A DNA stretch of 64,000 nucleotides from Oscillospiraceae bacterium (GTDB lineage: Bacteria; Bacillota; Clostridia; Oscillospirales; Oscillospiraceae). The notes beneath the pieces are model-generated. The model had not been told where the DNA came from. It ran no database searches and saw only the letters and a program-made list of their open reading frames with translations. This document shows positions 53,930 to 62,137 of this stretch, in pieces. How positions within the stretch are numbered: position 1 is the stretch's first letter; each line of letters opens with the position of its first letter. Position numbers and translations under genes: made by a program. The DNA is taken from assembly GCA_017444665.1 (NCBI GenBank), contig JAFSWC010000085.1:1-64000 (forward strand), read 5' to 3'.

Positions 53930-56782
53930 TTACTCCGTTATCGCAGTCTTTCCTCTTTCAAGCAGGGGCTTGAGATATTCTCCCGTGTAACTTTCGGCGC
54001 AGTTCGCACAATCCTCGGGCGTGCCGGAAAAAACGAGCGTCCCCCCGCCGTCGCCGCCCTCCGGGCCAAGGTCGATGATATGATCGGCAACCTTGATAAC
54101 GTCAAGGTTATGTTCGATCACGACGACCGTATTGCCTGCGTCGACCAGACGATCGAGGATGTGGATCAACTTGTGGATATCCGCAACATGAAGACCCGTC
54201 GTCGGTTCGTCCAGAACATAAACGGTCGAGCCAGTTTCACGCTTGGCAAGCTCGGTTGCCAGCTTGACGCGCTGTGCCTCGCCACCGGAAAGCGTCGTGC
54301 TGGATTGGCCGAGACGCACATAGCCGAGCCCCACGTCAAGAAGCGTTTCGATCTTGCGCCGAACCCTCGGCTGATTTTCGAAGAACGTATACGCCTCTTC
54401 GACCGTCATGTCAAGAACGTCGGAAATACTTTTGCCTTTGTATTTCACTTCAAGCGTCTCTCGGTTGTAGCGTTTCCCCTTGCACACCTCGCAGGGGACA
54501 AAGACGTCCGGGAGAAAATGCATCTCGATCTTGACCAATCCGTCCCCGGAGCAGGCCTCGCAGCGACCGCCCTTGACGTTGAAGGAGAAGCGGCTCTGCC
54601 CGAAGCCCCGCGCCTTAGCGTCTGGCGTCGAGGCAAAAATATCGCGGATGTCGTTAAACGCGCCCGTATAGGTCGCGGGGTTGGAACGCGGCGTTCGCCC
54701 GATCGGACTTTGGTCGATGCAGATCACTTTGTCCACATACTGCAGTCCTTCGATGCCGTCAGACCGGCCGGGGCGGACCTTGACGCGGTTTTTCTCGGCC
54801 GCAAGTGTTTTGAACAAGATCTCATTGACAAGCGAGGATTTTCCGCTTCCGGACACGCCGGTAACGCAGATCAGCTTGCCGAGCGGGAATTCGACGTCGA
54901 TATTTTTCAGGTTGTTTTCTCTTGCGCCGCGTACGACAAGGCTTTTGCCCGTTCCCTCTCTGCGCTTGGCCGGGATGGGGATGCAGCGTTTGCCGCTGAG
55001 ATAGGCGCCTGTGATCGAGCGCGGGCAGGCGCAGATATCTTCTACCGTGCCCGCACAAACAACTTCGCCGCCGTTCACACCGGCGCCGGGGCCGATGTCG
55101 ATCAGATGATCGGCCGCGCGCATCGTGTCTTCATCATGTTCAACCACGATCAGCGTATTGCCAAGGTCTCGCAGCTCTTTCAGCGTGCGGATCAGCTTGG
55201 CGTTATCGCGCTGATGCAGACCGATACTCGGCTCGTCGAGGATATAAAGTACACCCATCAGGCTTGAGCCGATCTGCGTGGCCAGACGGATGCGCTGACT
55301 TTCGCCGCCGGAGAGCGTACCCGCGGCGCGTGACAGCGTCAGATAGCCGAGACCTACGCTGACAAGGAAGCCGAGTCTTGCCCGGATCTCCTTGATGATA
55401 CGTTCGGCAATCAGCAGTTCTTTTTCGCTGAAGTGCTGAGAATCAAAAAACGAAAGTGCTTCCGTGACCGAAAGATCGGAAAAATCAGCAATACTCATAC
55501 CGCCGACCGTAACGGCAAGCGCCGTCTTTTTCAGTCGTCTGCCTCTGCAGTCAGGACAAGGGATTTCCGCCATGCACTCTTCGATATCGTCGCGCATGGA
55601 GGGGCTTTGCGTCTCCTTATAGCGGCGCTGGAGATTGTTGACGATGCCCTCAAACTCCCTTTTGATCATGCCGAAGCCCTCGTTTTTTTCAAAACGGAGC
55701 TGCAGCTGTTCTCCTTTAGTACCATACAGAATCGCATCAAGGCCGTCTTTGGGAATGTCTCTGACGGGATCGGTCAGCTTGAAATGATAGCGCCGCGCAA
55801 GCGCGTCAAAATACATTTTGGAGATCGAATCATTCTTGACATTTCCCCATCCGCTGGCCGTAATCGCGCCGTCCATGATGCTGAGCGACGGGTTTGGTAT
55901 GATAAGATCCGGGTCGACAAGAAGCTGCACGCCGAGACCTGTGCAGGTCGGGCAGGCGCCGTAAGGGTTATTGAAGGAGAACAGCCGCGGCGTCAGTTCC
56001 TCAATGGATATGCCGCAGTCTTCACAGGCATAATTCTGCGAGAAGCTGAGCATCCGGCTCTCTTCCCCCATGACTTCGACAAATACAATGCCGCCGGTCA
56101 GCGAGAGCGCTGTTTCCGTCGAATCTGTCAGACGGCGTGTGATCTCATCTTTGATGACAAGGCGGTCCACAACGATCTCAATGTTGTGCTTCTTGTTTTT
56201 TTCAAGATGGATCTCTTCTGTCAGCTCATATAAATTCCCATCAATGCGCGCACGGACATAACCGGAGCGCTTTGCGTCCTCCAGTACTTTGGCGTGCTCG
56301 CCTTTGCGGCCGCGGATCACCGGAGCGAGAAGCTGGATCCTGGTTCCGCGCGGCAGCTCCATGATCTGGTCGACGATCTGGTCGATCGACTGCTGCCGGA
56401 TCTCTTTTCCGCAGTTCGGACAGTGCGGAATGCCGATCCGCGCCCACAAAAGACGCATATAGTCGTAGATCTCCGTAACGGTGCCGACCGTAGAACGGGG
56501 ATTCTTCGAAGTCGTTTTCTGGTCGATCGAAATGGCGGGAGACAACCCGTCGATATAATCCACATCAGGTTTGTCCATCTGGCCGAGAAACATGCGCGCA
56601 TAAGAGCTCAGACTTTCCACATAGCGCCGCTGACCTTCGGCATAGATCGTGTCGAAGGCAAGACTTGATTTCCCGCTGCCGGACAGTCCTGTAATGACGA
56701 CAAGCTTGTCGCGCGGAATCTCGATGTCGATGTTTTTCAGGTTGTTTTCTCTTGCGCCTTTGATGTAAATGTTTTCCTGCAT
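53930..56782 (-). CDS. uvrA: Excinuclease ABC subunit A (UvrA)
   Basis: The damage-recognition ATPase of nucleotide excision repair, 950 residues. Two ABC ATPase modules are present: Walker [15 protein letters not shown] near residue 32 and [14 protein letters not shown] near residue 640, with [14 protein letters not shown] and [15 protein letters not shown] signatures. Zinc modules CPNCG and CEACSGDG...[14 protein letters not shown] are intact. The start overlaps the ybaK stop by one base (TAATG). No uvrB or uvrC is in the window. Confidence 0.98.
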   Translation of the reverse strand: MQENIYIKGARENNLKNIDIEIPRDKLVVITGLSGSGKSSLAFDTIYAEGQRRYVESLSSYARMFLGQMDKPDVDYIDGLSPAISIDQKTTSKNPRSTVGTVTEIYDYMRLLWARIGIPHCPNCGKEIRQQSIDQIVDQIMELPRGTRIQLLAPVIRGRKGEHAKVLEDAKRSGYVRARIDGNLYELTEEIHLEKNKKHNIEIVVDRLVIKDEITRRLTDSTETALSLTGGIVFVEVMGEESRMLSFSQNYACEDCGISIEELTPRLFSFNNPYGACPTCTGLGVQLLVDPDLIIPNPSLSIMDGAITASGWGNVKNDSISKMYFDALARRYHFKLTDPVRDIPKDGLDAILYGTKGEQLQLRFEKNEGFGMIKREFEGIVNNLQRRYKETQSPSMRDDIEECMAEIPCPDCRGRRLKKTALAVTVGGMSIADFSDLSVTEALSFFDSQHFSEKELLIAERIIKEIRARLGFLVSVGLGYLTLSRAAGTLSGGESQRIRLATQIGSSLMGVLYILDEPSIGLHQRDNAKLIRTLKELRDLGNTLIVVEHDEDTMRAADHLIDIGPGAGVNGGEVVCAGTVEDICACPRSITGAYLSGKRCIPIPAKRREGTGKSLVVRGARENNLKNIDVEFPLGKLICVTGVSGSGKSSLVNEILFKTLAAEKNRVKVRPGRSDGIEGLQYVDKVICIDQSPIGRTPRSNPATYTGAFNDIRDIFASTPDAKARGFGQSRFSFNVKGGRCEACSGDGLVKIEMHFLPDVFVPCEVCKGKRYNRETLEVKYKGKSISDVLDMTVEEAYTFFENQPRVRRKIETLLDVGLGYVRLGQSSTTLSGGEAQRVKLATELAKRETGSTVYVLDEPTTGLHVADIHKLIHILDRLVDAGNTVVVIEHNLDVIKVADHIIDLGPEGGDGGGTLVFSGTPEDCANCAESYTGEYLKPLLERGKTAITE

Positions 56783-57264
56783 TACGGCTCCTTCGCGACG
56801 TCCGCTGTTTCTGCGCGTATCAGCCCGATCAGCTCACGGGGCGGCAGCTCGACCTGCGCGCCGATCTTGCCGGCGCTGACGATCATGGTATCAAGCGCGT
56901 CCACGCTGCTGTCAAGGATGGTTTTATACTGTTTTTTCATGCCGATGGGCGAACAACCGCCCCGCACATATCCGGTAAGCGCCGTGATCTCGCTAACATG
57001 GATCATTTCAATGCTCTTTTCCCCGGCCGCTTTGGCGGCGAGCTTTAGATCCAGCTCTTTTTCAACAGGGATAACAAAGACAATGATCTTTTTGCTGTTT
57101 CCGCGCGTTACCAACGTCTTATATACGCACGCCGGATCCGCTCCGATCAGCGCGGCAACCGTTTTGCCGTCAACGGGCGCGTCTCCGTGCGGATATTCAT
57201 GCGCGGCATAGCGGATCTTTTTCTGATCCAGCACGCGCATCACATTTGTTTTCTGTTCTGCCAT
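56782..57264 (-). CDS. ybaK: Cys-tRNA(Pro) deacylase YbaK/EbsC
   Basis: A 160-residue trans-editing domain protein that hydrolyses mischarged Cys-tRNA(Pro). Typical segments are [34 protein letters not shown] (about residues 46-80), [15 protein letters not shown] near residue 98 and a C-terminal [23 protein letters not shown] precedes the ATG. A strong promoter suggests it heads ybaK-uvrA-recD2-VWA-ATPase-hydrolase. Confidence 0.94.
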   Translation of the reverse strand: MAEQKTNVMRVLDQKKIRYAAHEYPHGDAPVDGKTVAALIGADPACVYKTLVTRGNSKKIIVFVIPVEKELDLKLAAKAAGEKSIEMIHVSEITALTGYVRGGCSPIGMKKQYKTILDSSVDALDTMIVSAGKIGAQVELPPRELIGLIRAETADVAKEP

Positions 57265-57300
57265 AATCCGGCTCCTTGCGAAAATTTACTCAGACAATTA

Positions 57301-57329
57301 ATTGTACCCTATCTTTTGCTTTCTTTCAA
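57301..57329 (-). promoter_or_regulatory. Sigma-A promoter of ybaK-uvrA-recD2 run
   Basis: On the minus strand TTGAAA (57324-57329), a 17-base spacer and TACAAT (57301-57306) are present. Confidence 0.85.
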
Positions 57330-57348
57330 TAGAAAAAGGCAAAACAAA

Positions 57349-57379
57349 AATCGGCGTCTCCGGAAAGAGAACGCCGATT
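57349..57379 (-). terminator. Terminator after TetR-family gene
   Basis: AATCGGCGT and ACGCCGATT pair. On the minus strand TTTTTGTTTTG follows. Confidence 0.88.
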
Positions 57380-57383
57380 ATAT

Positions 57384-57941
57384 TCAGGAATGATCGAATC
57401 GCTTCAGCAGGTTTTCCACGCTGTTGTCAAGCACGGTCAAGCACTGGTCTACCGTGATCTCGTCAGGAAGCTGCATCCCCAGATCGAGCCACTGTGAAAT
57501 CACACCGACTACGCAGTTTGCATAGAACTCCACCACAAATTCGAAGTCGCGACGGTCGATCAGCATATCCCGGGAAACAATCACGGCGAAACTGCGGATA
57601 CAGTTCTGCAGCTTTTGCTTGTAGAAGCGAAGCATATACGTCCGGTTTGGGGAATTGTAAATATTCAGCGCGAAATCTGCGTTTTGCATCAGATATTTGA
57701 AAAACATCGACACATCCTCGCGCCAGCGCTCATATTTGACCTCATGGGGCAGGTTTTTCTCTGCGTCTGCCTCAAAGACCCATTCAAGAAGATCATAGAC
57801 GTCGTCAAAATGATAATAAAAGGTCTGCCGATTGACCTTGCAGATCTCGGCCAGATCCTTGACGGTGATTTTGTCGATCGGCTTGATCGCCATCATTTTT
57901 TTCAATGCGGCTCCAAGCGCCTCTTTGGTGGATGATGACAT
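57384..57941 (-). CDS. TetR/AcrR-family transcriptional regulator
   Basis: A 185-residue repressor-type protein. The N-terminal helix-turn-helix reads KITVKDLAEICKVNRQTFYYHFDDVYDLLEW (about residues 23-54), with QTFYYHF the usual recognition helix. The C-terminal domain resembles the TetR_C group seen in DhaS-like regulators. It is the last gene of a four-gene run behind the P-type ATPase homologue, so autoregulation of that operon is likely. The inducer is unknown. Confidence 0.92.
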   Translation of the reverse strand: MSSSTKEALGAALKKMMAIKPIDKITVKDLAEICKVNRQTFYYHFDDVYDLLEWVFEADAEKNLPHEVKYERWREDVSMFFKYLMQNADFALNIYNSPNRTYMLRFYKQKLQNCIRSFAVIVSRDMLIDRRDFEFVVEFYANCVVGVISQWLDLGMQLPDEITVDQCLTVLDNSVENLLKRFDHS

Positions 57942-57972
57942 GTCTTCCCTCTCATTTCTTGCTATAAAGCCA

Positions 57973-58533
57973 TCAGTCGGGCCAGGCGGACACTTTTTCT
58001 TTCTTTACCATAAAGGCGCGCTTTGCAATCGCGGCAAGCGGCGCGTCGGAAAGCGAATCGGAATAAAATTCGTCTATTTTTTCGTTCGGATATGCCTCGT
58101 GAAAGCGGTTTACTTTTTCCGCGTCGTGGCAGTTTTCTCCGTCGATCTTTCCCGTGCGGATATTCATACGCGTTCCCAGCAGCCGAACGCCCAGCCGTTC
58201 AGCTGCTGCGCCGACCAGGAATTCCGGGGAAGCGGAGATGATCAGGTCGTCGTCCTTCTTCTGCGCAAGATACCACGTACCGATCCCGGAAAAGTGCTCA
58301 TTCCAAAAGGCTTCCACGGTCTTCTCCGGCTCCGGCAGATAACGGAGGAAAGAAAAAACCTTTTCCTTCAAAGCTTTCGTTTCAACAGCCTTTACGGCAT
58401 AACAAACCGAAGCGGCTACGATCTGGGGCGCCGTGCGCAGTACAGCCGCGGGATAATGCTTCAGACAATACAGAAAAAAAGTATAGGAGCTGTCCGGATA
58501 AAAAACCGTTTTGTCAAAATCGTAAACATTCAT
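57973..58533 (-). CDS. HAD-superfamily phosphatase (HAD-IB type)
   Basis: A 186-residue hydrolase with motif I DFDKTVFYPDSS at residues 5-16, motif II ISASPEFLV near residue 100, and motif III with Lys/Asp in the C-terminal region (FYSDSLSDAPLAAIAKRAFMV). This matches the HAD-IB group, which includes phosphoserine- and lipid-phosphate phosphatases. Substrate is unknown. It lies 4 bases after the nitroreductase gene and is probably co-transcribed. Confidence 0.9.
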   Translation of the reverse strand: MNVYDFDKTVFYPDSSYTFFLYCLKHYPAAVLRTAPQIVAASVCYAVKAVETKALKEKVFSFLRYLPEPEKTVEAFWNEHFSGIGTWYLAQKKDDDLIISASPEFLVGAAAERLGVRLLGTRMNIRTGKIDGENCHDAEKVNRFHEAYPNEKIDEFYSDSLSDAPLAAIAKRAFMVKKEKVSAWPD

Positions 58534-58536
58534 CGT

Positions 58537-59055
58537 TTACAGCACATAAGTAACGAAATTGTCTTTGCGCGGTTTGATCGCCGGATCCTCATCCGGATAG
58601 CCAAGAATGCAGTGGCCAACCCCGATCCAGCTGCCTTCGATCCCCCACTTTTTCAGAAGCAGTTTTCCTTCTTCGGTGTCAAAAACTTCTTTTGCGCGAT
58701 TGATCCAGCAGGAGCCGAGCCCGATCGCCTTCGCGGCGTTCATCAAATTGCCGAGCACAAGACTGCCGTCCTGTACCGCATACGGACTGTCGGCCTTCGC
58801 CAGTACGACAAGGACCGTCGGCGCGCCGTAAAACGGGTCGCTTTTGGTGCCGAGAAACGCTGCATTCATCGCGGAAAGGAGATCGCGCGTTTCTTTGTCC
58901 TGTACGGCGACGATGATCGCAGACTGCCCGTTTTTCCCGGACGGAGCGCAAACGCCGGCTTTGATGACCGCGTCAAGCTCCTCCCGCGTGATCTGCTCCG
59001 GTTGATAGCGGCGAATACTGCGTCTTTCATATAAAGCTTTCATCGCTTCGTTCAT
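58537..59055 (-). CDS. Nitroreductase-family flavoprotein
   Basis: A 172-residue FMN-dependent oxidoreductase. The N-terminal YERRSIRRYQPEQITREELD and the GAPTVLVVLAK and AKAIGLGSCWINRAKEVFD segments are family hallmarks. The C-terminus has VGHCILGYPDE. The ATG at 59055 lies inside the ATPase gene (29-base overlap) and follows AAAGGAAAG; an upstream ATG is less likely. Substrate is unknown; many relatives reduce quinones or nitro compounds. Confidence 0.92.
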   Translation of the reverse strand: MNEAMKALYERRSIRRYQPEQITREELDAVIKAGVCAPSGKNGQSAIIVAVQDKETRDLLSAMNAAFLGTKSDPFYGAPTVLVVLAKADSPYAVQDGSLVLGNLMNAAKAIGLGSCWINRAKEVFDTEEGKLLLKKWGIEGSWIGVGHCILGYPDEDPAIKPRKDNFVTYVL

Positions 59056-61108
59056 TTTTCCATCTTTCCTTTCTCCACTTGACACGCGGCTTTTGTCTGT
59101 TTTCTTCATATCTCAGAATCCGCATCGCATTGAACGCTTCGAACGCGACGGCGGCAAACTGTGCAAACGCTGCGAAAGGAAGACCGAATACGCCCGCTGC
59201 GCCAAAGATAAGCACCATGATCTTGACCGCGCCGCATACGATCGTGTTCAGAAACGCTGCTGCGGCGGCTCGCTCGGCGACCTGATAAGCTTTTGGCAGC
59301 ATGTGGATATCCGGGGCGAGAATCGCCACGTCGGAAACATCAACGGCCTCCGGCTTGTCATAACATCCCATTGCGATACCGACCGTGGCGCATTTGAGCA
59401 CCTCGGTATCGCAGATCCCGTCGCCGACAAAAGCCAGCGTCGTGTTGACGTTTCTGTTTGTCATCAGATATTCAACGGCGCTGCATTTCTCTTTTGGTGA
59501 AAGCTCCGCTTTCACCAAGTCAAAGTTGAGGACAGAAGCGATCTTTCTGGCAGAGGAATGCACGTCGCCGGTCACGAGGACGCTTGTTTTCATGCCGCTG
59601 ATGCGAAGCTCCTCGATCGCATCAAAGGCGCCGTCGCGCAGCGCGTCGTCCACGATGATATGGCCGATATACCGATTATCGACCGAAACATGGATCGCCG
59701 AACCGGGGACTGTCGGCAAATCGTATTCGATGCCGCGTTCCTCCATCATGGCAGCGTTACCGACATAGACGTTCCGCCCGTCGATAAAAGCACAAACACC
59801 ACGTCCCGGCGTTTCCTCAACGTCAAGCACCTGGACGTCGGACGCATATGCACCGCTGGCCGCGACGATAGCTTTAGCGATCGGATGCTGCGAATTCAGT
59901 TCCGCCGCCCCGGCAAGGAAGAGCAGCTGGCCTTCGCTGACGCCCTTCGGAAAAACGTCTTTGATCTGATAGCGTCCTTCCGTGACGGTCCCCGTCTTGT
60001 CAAAGACAAGCGTTTCGGCGCGCGAGAGCGCTTCAAGCACGTCATGGCCCTTAAACACGATCCCTCTTGCAGCTGCGTAGGCCGCAGCGCTGTCGTATAC
60101 GAGCTTAACGCTTTGAACGACGGAATACAGTTGGGAAACAGTTAAAATTACGGCTGCGCGGCTCAGCCAGGTACGCCAGTCGCCTGTCGTGATCGAGGGG
60201 ATAATCGCCAGCAGGAAAGCAGCGATCACAAGCGCAGGCGCAGCAAAGGAAATGACTTTTTGGATCAGCCGCTCCTGTGATGACTTGTGCATCCACGAGT
60301 TCTCGGCTGAACGAAGCACGGTGCTGCATACGGCATTTTTTTGCTCCGTCTCGACACGGACACGGATCGGTGCGGTGGTGTTGACACAGCCGGAAATCGC
60401 TTTGCTTCCCGCCGCGACAGGAAAACTGAGACTGCTGCCGATCAGAGCGGAAGCGTCAAGCACTGACGTCCCGTCGATCACGACGCCGTCCGTCGGGATC
60501 GTCTCACCCGGATAGATCTCAACCACGTCGTCTTTTTCCAGTGTTTCGGCTTTGACGACGGAAACGCGGTTTTCTTTTACAAGATTTGCCCTTTCCGGAC
60601 GCAGCGTGTAAAGCGAGCCGACCTTTTCGGCCTGGAGCATCTCGGCATAGGCCAGAACGCTGTCGCTCAGCTTTAAAAAAATCATAATGGCAGCACCGCC
60701 GGCATACGAACCCGCACAGAACGCCATCAGCCCGGCAACGGTAACGATCAGTTCTCTTCCGAGAACGATCCCCATAAAGGCCTCTTGAAAAGCCTCAAAC
60801 AAATACGAATAACCGGCAAGCAGAAACGGAACAAGGAACGTAAGAAGCCGGACCAGACCGCTCGTCGGCAAAAAGCAGGCAACGACAAGCAGGATCAACG
60901 CGATCCCGGTCAGCGCAAGATCGGAAACGCTGAATTTACGATCGAGCGTTTTGTTGAGCATGGCCGTCTGAAAAGAGTCCTCCTGCTTGGGCGCTTGGGA
61001 TTTTGCCTTTGCTCTCTGCCTTTTCTCGGGAATTTTGATCTCCCTGGCAGAATAGTCAACGACCGGTTTTTTCTTCGGCTTTTCCTTATGTGCAAGATGT
61101 TTGGACAT
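59027..61108 (-). CDS. Degenerate P1B-like P-type ATPase
   Basis: A 693-residue membrane protein with the overall P1B layout: a basic N-terminus with no metal-binding CxxC, membrane helices at about residues 65-145 and 283-340, an actuator domain, a phosphorylation and nucleotide domain, and a C-terminal helix pair. The phosphorylation motif DKTGT (Asp370) and the QHPIAKAI motif are intact. Key sites are altered: TGES of the actuator is IGSS (near residue 225), the CPC membrane motif is replaced by VSQLYS (324-329), and GDGxND reads GDGICD. Metal transport is doubtful; sensing or a different substrate is possible. It heads a four-gene operon. Confidence 0.85.
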   Translation of the reverse strand: MSKHLAHKEKPKKKPVVDYSAREIKIPEKRQRAKAKSQAPKQEDSFQTAMLNKTLDRKFSVSDLALTGIALILLVVACFLPTSGLVRLLTFLVPFLLAGYSYLFEAFQEAFMGIVLGRELIVTVAGLMAFCAGSYAGGAAIMIFLKLSDSVLAYAEMLQAEKVGSLYTLRPERANLVKENRVSVVKAETLEKDDVVEIYPGETIPTDGVVIDGTSVLDASALIGSSLSFPVAAGSKAISGCVNTTAPIRVRVETEQKNAVCSTVLRSAENSWMHKSSQERLIQKVISFAAPALVIAAFLLAIIPSITTGDWRTWLSRAAVILTVSQLYSVVQSVKLVYDSAAAYAAARGIVFKGHDVLEALSRAETLVFDKTGTVTEGRYQIKDVFPKGVSEGQLLFLAGAAELNSQHPIAKAIVAASGAYASDVQVLDVEETPGRGVCAFIDGRNVYVGNAAMMEERGIEYDLPTVPGSAIHVSVDNRYIGHIIVDDALRDGAFDAIEELRISGMKTSVLVTGDVHSSARKIASVLNFDLVKAELSPKEKCSAVEYLMTNRNVNTTLAFVGDGICDTEVLKCATVGIAMGCYDKPEAVDVSDVAILAPDIHMLPKAYQVAERAAAAAFLNTIVCGAVKIMVLIFGAAGVFGLPFAAFAQFAAVAFEAFNAMRILRYEENRQKPRVKWRKERWKNERSDESFI

Positions 61109-61181
61109 CTGTTTCCACTCCTGTATATGTTTGGATTTCCCATAAAAGAAACCCTGAAAAAAACTTCCCTTTAACTCTTAA

Positions 61182-61210
61182 ATGATACGCTATGCGACAA
61201 AACTTGTCAA
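61182..61210 (-). promoter_or_regulatory. Sigma-A promoter of the ATPase-nitroreductase-HAD-TetR operon
   Basis: On the minus strand a consensus TTGACA (61205-61210), a 17-base spacer and TATCAT (61182-61187) are present. Confidence 0.87.
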
Positions 61211-61211
61211 G

Positions 61212-61230
61212 TTGTCAAGTCATTTGACAA
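61212..61230. promoter_or_regulatory. Operator-like palindrome TTGTCAA-N5-TTGACAA
   Basis: A perfect 7-bp inverted repeat with a GTCAT spacer abuts the -35 of the ATPase operon. A further TTGTCAA copy (61204-61210) overlaps the -35 itself. The TetR-family protein encoded in this operon is the natural candidate to bind it; this is inference. Confidence 0.55.
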
Positions 61231-61237
61231 TAGAAAA

Positions 61238-61264
61238 TTGCAGAGCGGTTTTGCCGCCCTGCAA
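61238..61264 (-). terminator. Terminator after SASP gene
   Basis: An 11-bp stem (TTGCAGGGCGG with CCGCTCTGCAA on the minus strand, one G-T pair) with a CAAAA loop is followed by TTTTC. Confidence 0.85.
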
Positions 61265-61284
61265 TCTGTCACGCTGAGACGTGA

Positions 61285-61485
61285 TTACTTCATGCCGTTT
61301 TCGTAGGCTTCGATCATCTTCTTGACCATCTGCCCGCCGACGGAGCCGGCCTGGCGGCTGGTAAGGTCGCCGTTGTAACCGTTCTTCAGATTGACGCCGA
61401 CTTCGGAGGCGGCTTCCATCTTGAACTTGTCCATGGCCTCGCGAGCATTCGGGTTCACGAGCTGGTTGCTGGAAGTGTAAGACAT
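61285..61485 (-). CDS. Alpha/beta-type small acid-soluble spore protein
   Basis: A 66-residue SASP that coats and protects spore DNA. It shows NPNAREAMDKFKMEAASEVGV, containing the GPR protease cleavage region, and the second conserved block GYNGDLTSRQAGSVGGQMVKKMIEAYE. The ATG at 61485 has AAGGAG upstream; an in-frame ATG three codons earlier overlaps that site. It has its own terminator. A sigma-G promoter is expected but was not recognised with confidence. Confidence 0.95.
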   Translation of the reverse strand: MSYTSSNQLVNPNAREAMDKFKMEAASEVGVNLKNGYNGDLTSRQAGSVGGQMVKKMIEAYENGMK

Positions 61486-61489
61486 TCTT

Positions 61490-61684
61490 TGCATCTCCTT
61501 TTCATCAGATTGGGTCGGATCGGAAAAGCGGACAGCCTCGGCTGTTTGTTTTTCACATCCTTACCGTGCTTATCTTTTGCGACGAAAAGAAAGATATGCA
61601 ATTCTGTCCGTATGTAAAAAATGGATTTTGAAAAGAGCAAAAAATAACAGCCCCGAAAGGCTGATCACAAAACAAGCTTATAAC
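61490..61684. other. SASP leader and upstream intergenic DNA
   Basis: This stretch carries the SASP 5' leader, including a short ACAGCC/GGCTGT palindrome near 61532-61545. No additional gene was recognised. Confidence 0.4.
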
Positions 61685-61733
61685 GAAATAACCCCTGACT
61701 GATCCACGCGGTTCCACAGTCAGGGGTTATTTC
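61685..61733. terminator. Long hairpin, possible bidirectional terminator
   Basis: GAAATAACCCCTGACTG (61685-61701) and its perfect 17-bp complement (61717-61733) enclose a 15-base loop. It follows the small degenerate ORF unit on the minus strand. Confidence 0.7.
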
Positions 61734-61775
61734 TCTGTGTTCTTGATATCTAGCATCCTGGTTACCTCTCTTTCT

Positions 61776-61931
61776 TCAGATTCGGGCATCAACAGGTTTT
61801 GAAATCCATTCAACGGTCACATCACAATCATCTGATAACTCGTATAGTGAGTAAACTATATGTGCCGGAACATTTCCCGCCTGAGACGACCCCTTCGATC
61901 CGTATGACTTATTCGGAACGGTTTATGTCAT
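61776..61931 (-). pseudogene. Small ORF relic with premature stop
   Basis: On the minus strand an ATG at 61931 (after AGAAAGGG) opens a 52-codon frame whose third codon is TAA. The rest reads as ordinary protein: TVPNKSYGSKG, then NVPAHIVYSLYELSDDCD and VTVEWISKP, ending in TGA. A single C-to-T change (CAA to TAA) would explain the stop. A promoter precedes it and a 9-codon ORF and long hairpin follow. I do not recognise the family. It may be a remnant of a mobile element's control region, or an RNA that only looks coding. Confidence 0.45.
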
Positions 61932-61954
61932 AGGGTGTTTCCCTTTCTGGCTAT

Positions 61955-61983
61955 ATATTACCAAATGCTAACAGGAAAAACAA
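61955..61983 (-). promoter_or_regulatory. Candidate sigma-A promoter of the small ORF unit
   Basis: On the minus strand TTGTTT (61978-61983), a 17-base spacer and TAATAT (61955-61960) are present. Confidence 0.6.
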
Positions 61984-62001
61984 TTGGCAAAGAAAACAAA
62001 G

Positions 62002-62071
62002 AATCATTCGTCAAATTGTTCAAATCGCAGGTTTTCCTTTTAATATTTGTTAAATATATTGACGAATGATT
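62002..62071. repeat. 13-bp inverted repeat with 44-base spacer
   Basis: AATCATTCGTCAA (62002-62014) and its exact complement (62059-62071) flank an AT-rich 44-base spacer. It lies between the small ORF unit's promoter and the obg terminator. Confidence 0.8.
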
Positions 62072-62088
62072 GTCTCTCGTTGTATATT
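62059..62088 (+). promoter_or_regulatory. Candidate promoter firing into the obg-end hairpin
   Basis: TTGACG (62059-62064) and TATATT (62083-62088) are 18 bases apart on the plus strand. No gene follows before the hairpin at 62098, so it may be chance or drive a very short RNA. Confidence 0.35.
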
Positions 62089-62097
62089 AATTATGTT

Positions 62098-62131
62098 GTG
62101 TGCCGCATCGGACCAATACGATGCGGCACAC
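62098..62131. terminator. Hairpin at the end of obg
   Basis: GTGTGCCGCATCG and CGATGCGGCACAC form a 13-bp perfect stem with an 8-base loop, 7 bases past the obg stop. T-runs are weak on the minus strand and moderate on the plus strand. Confidence 0.75.
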
Positions 62132-62137
62132 TTGCTT

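Noticed and set aside
61486..61620. Sigma-G promoter for the SASP gene
   Set aside because: GCATA and ATAAG-like pieces exist, but no pair fits the sigma-G consensus and spacing well enough to call.
61685..61948. tmRNA or 6S RNA for the 61.7-kb unit
   Set aside because: There is no tRNA-like end pairing or ANDENYALAA-type tag, and the transcript ends are not complementary in a 6S-like way.
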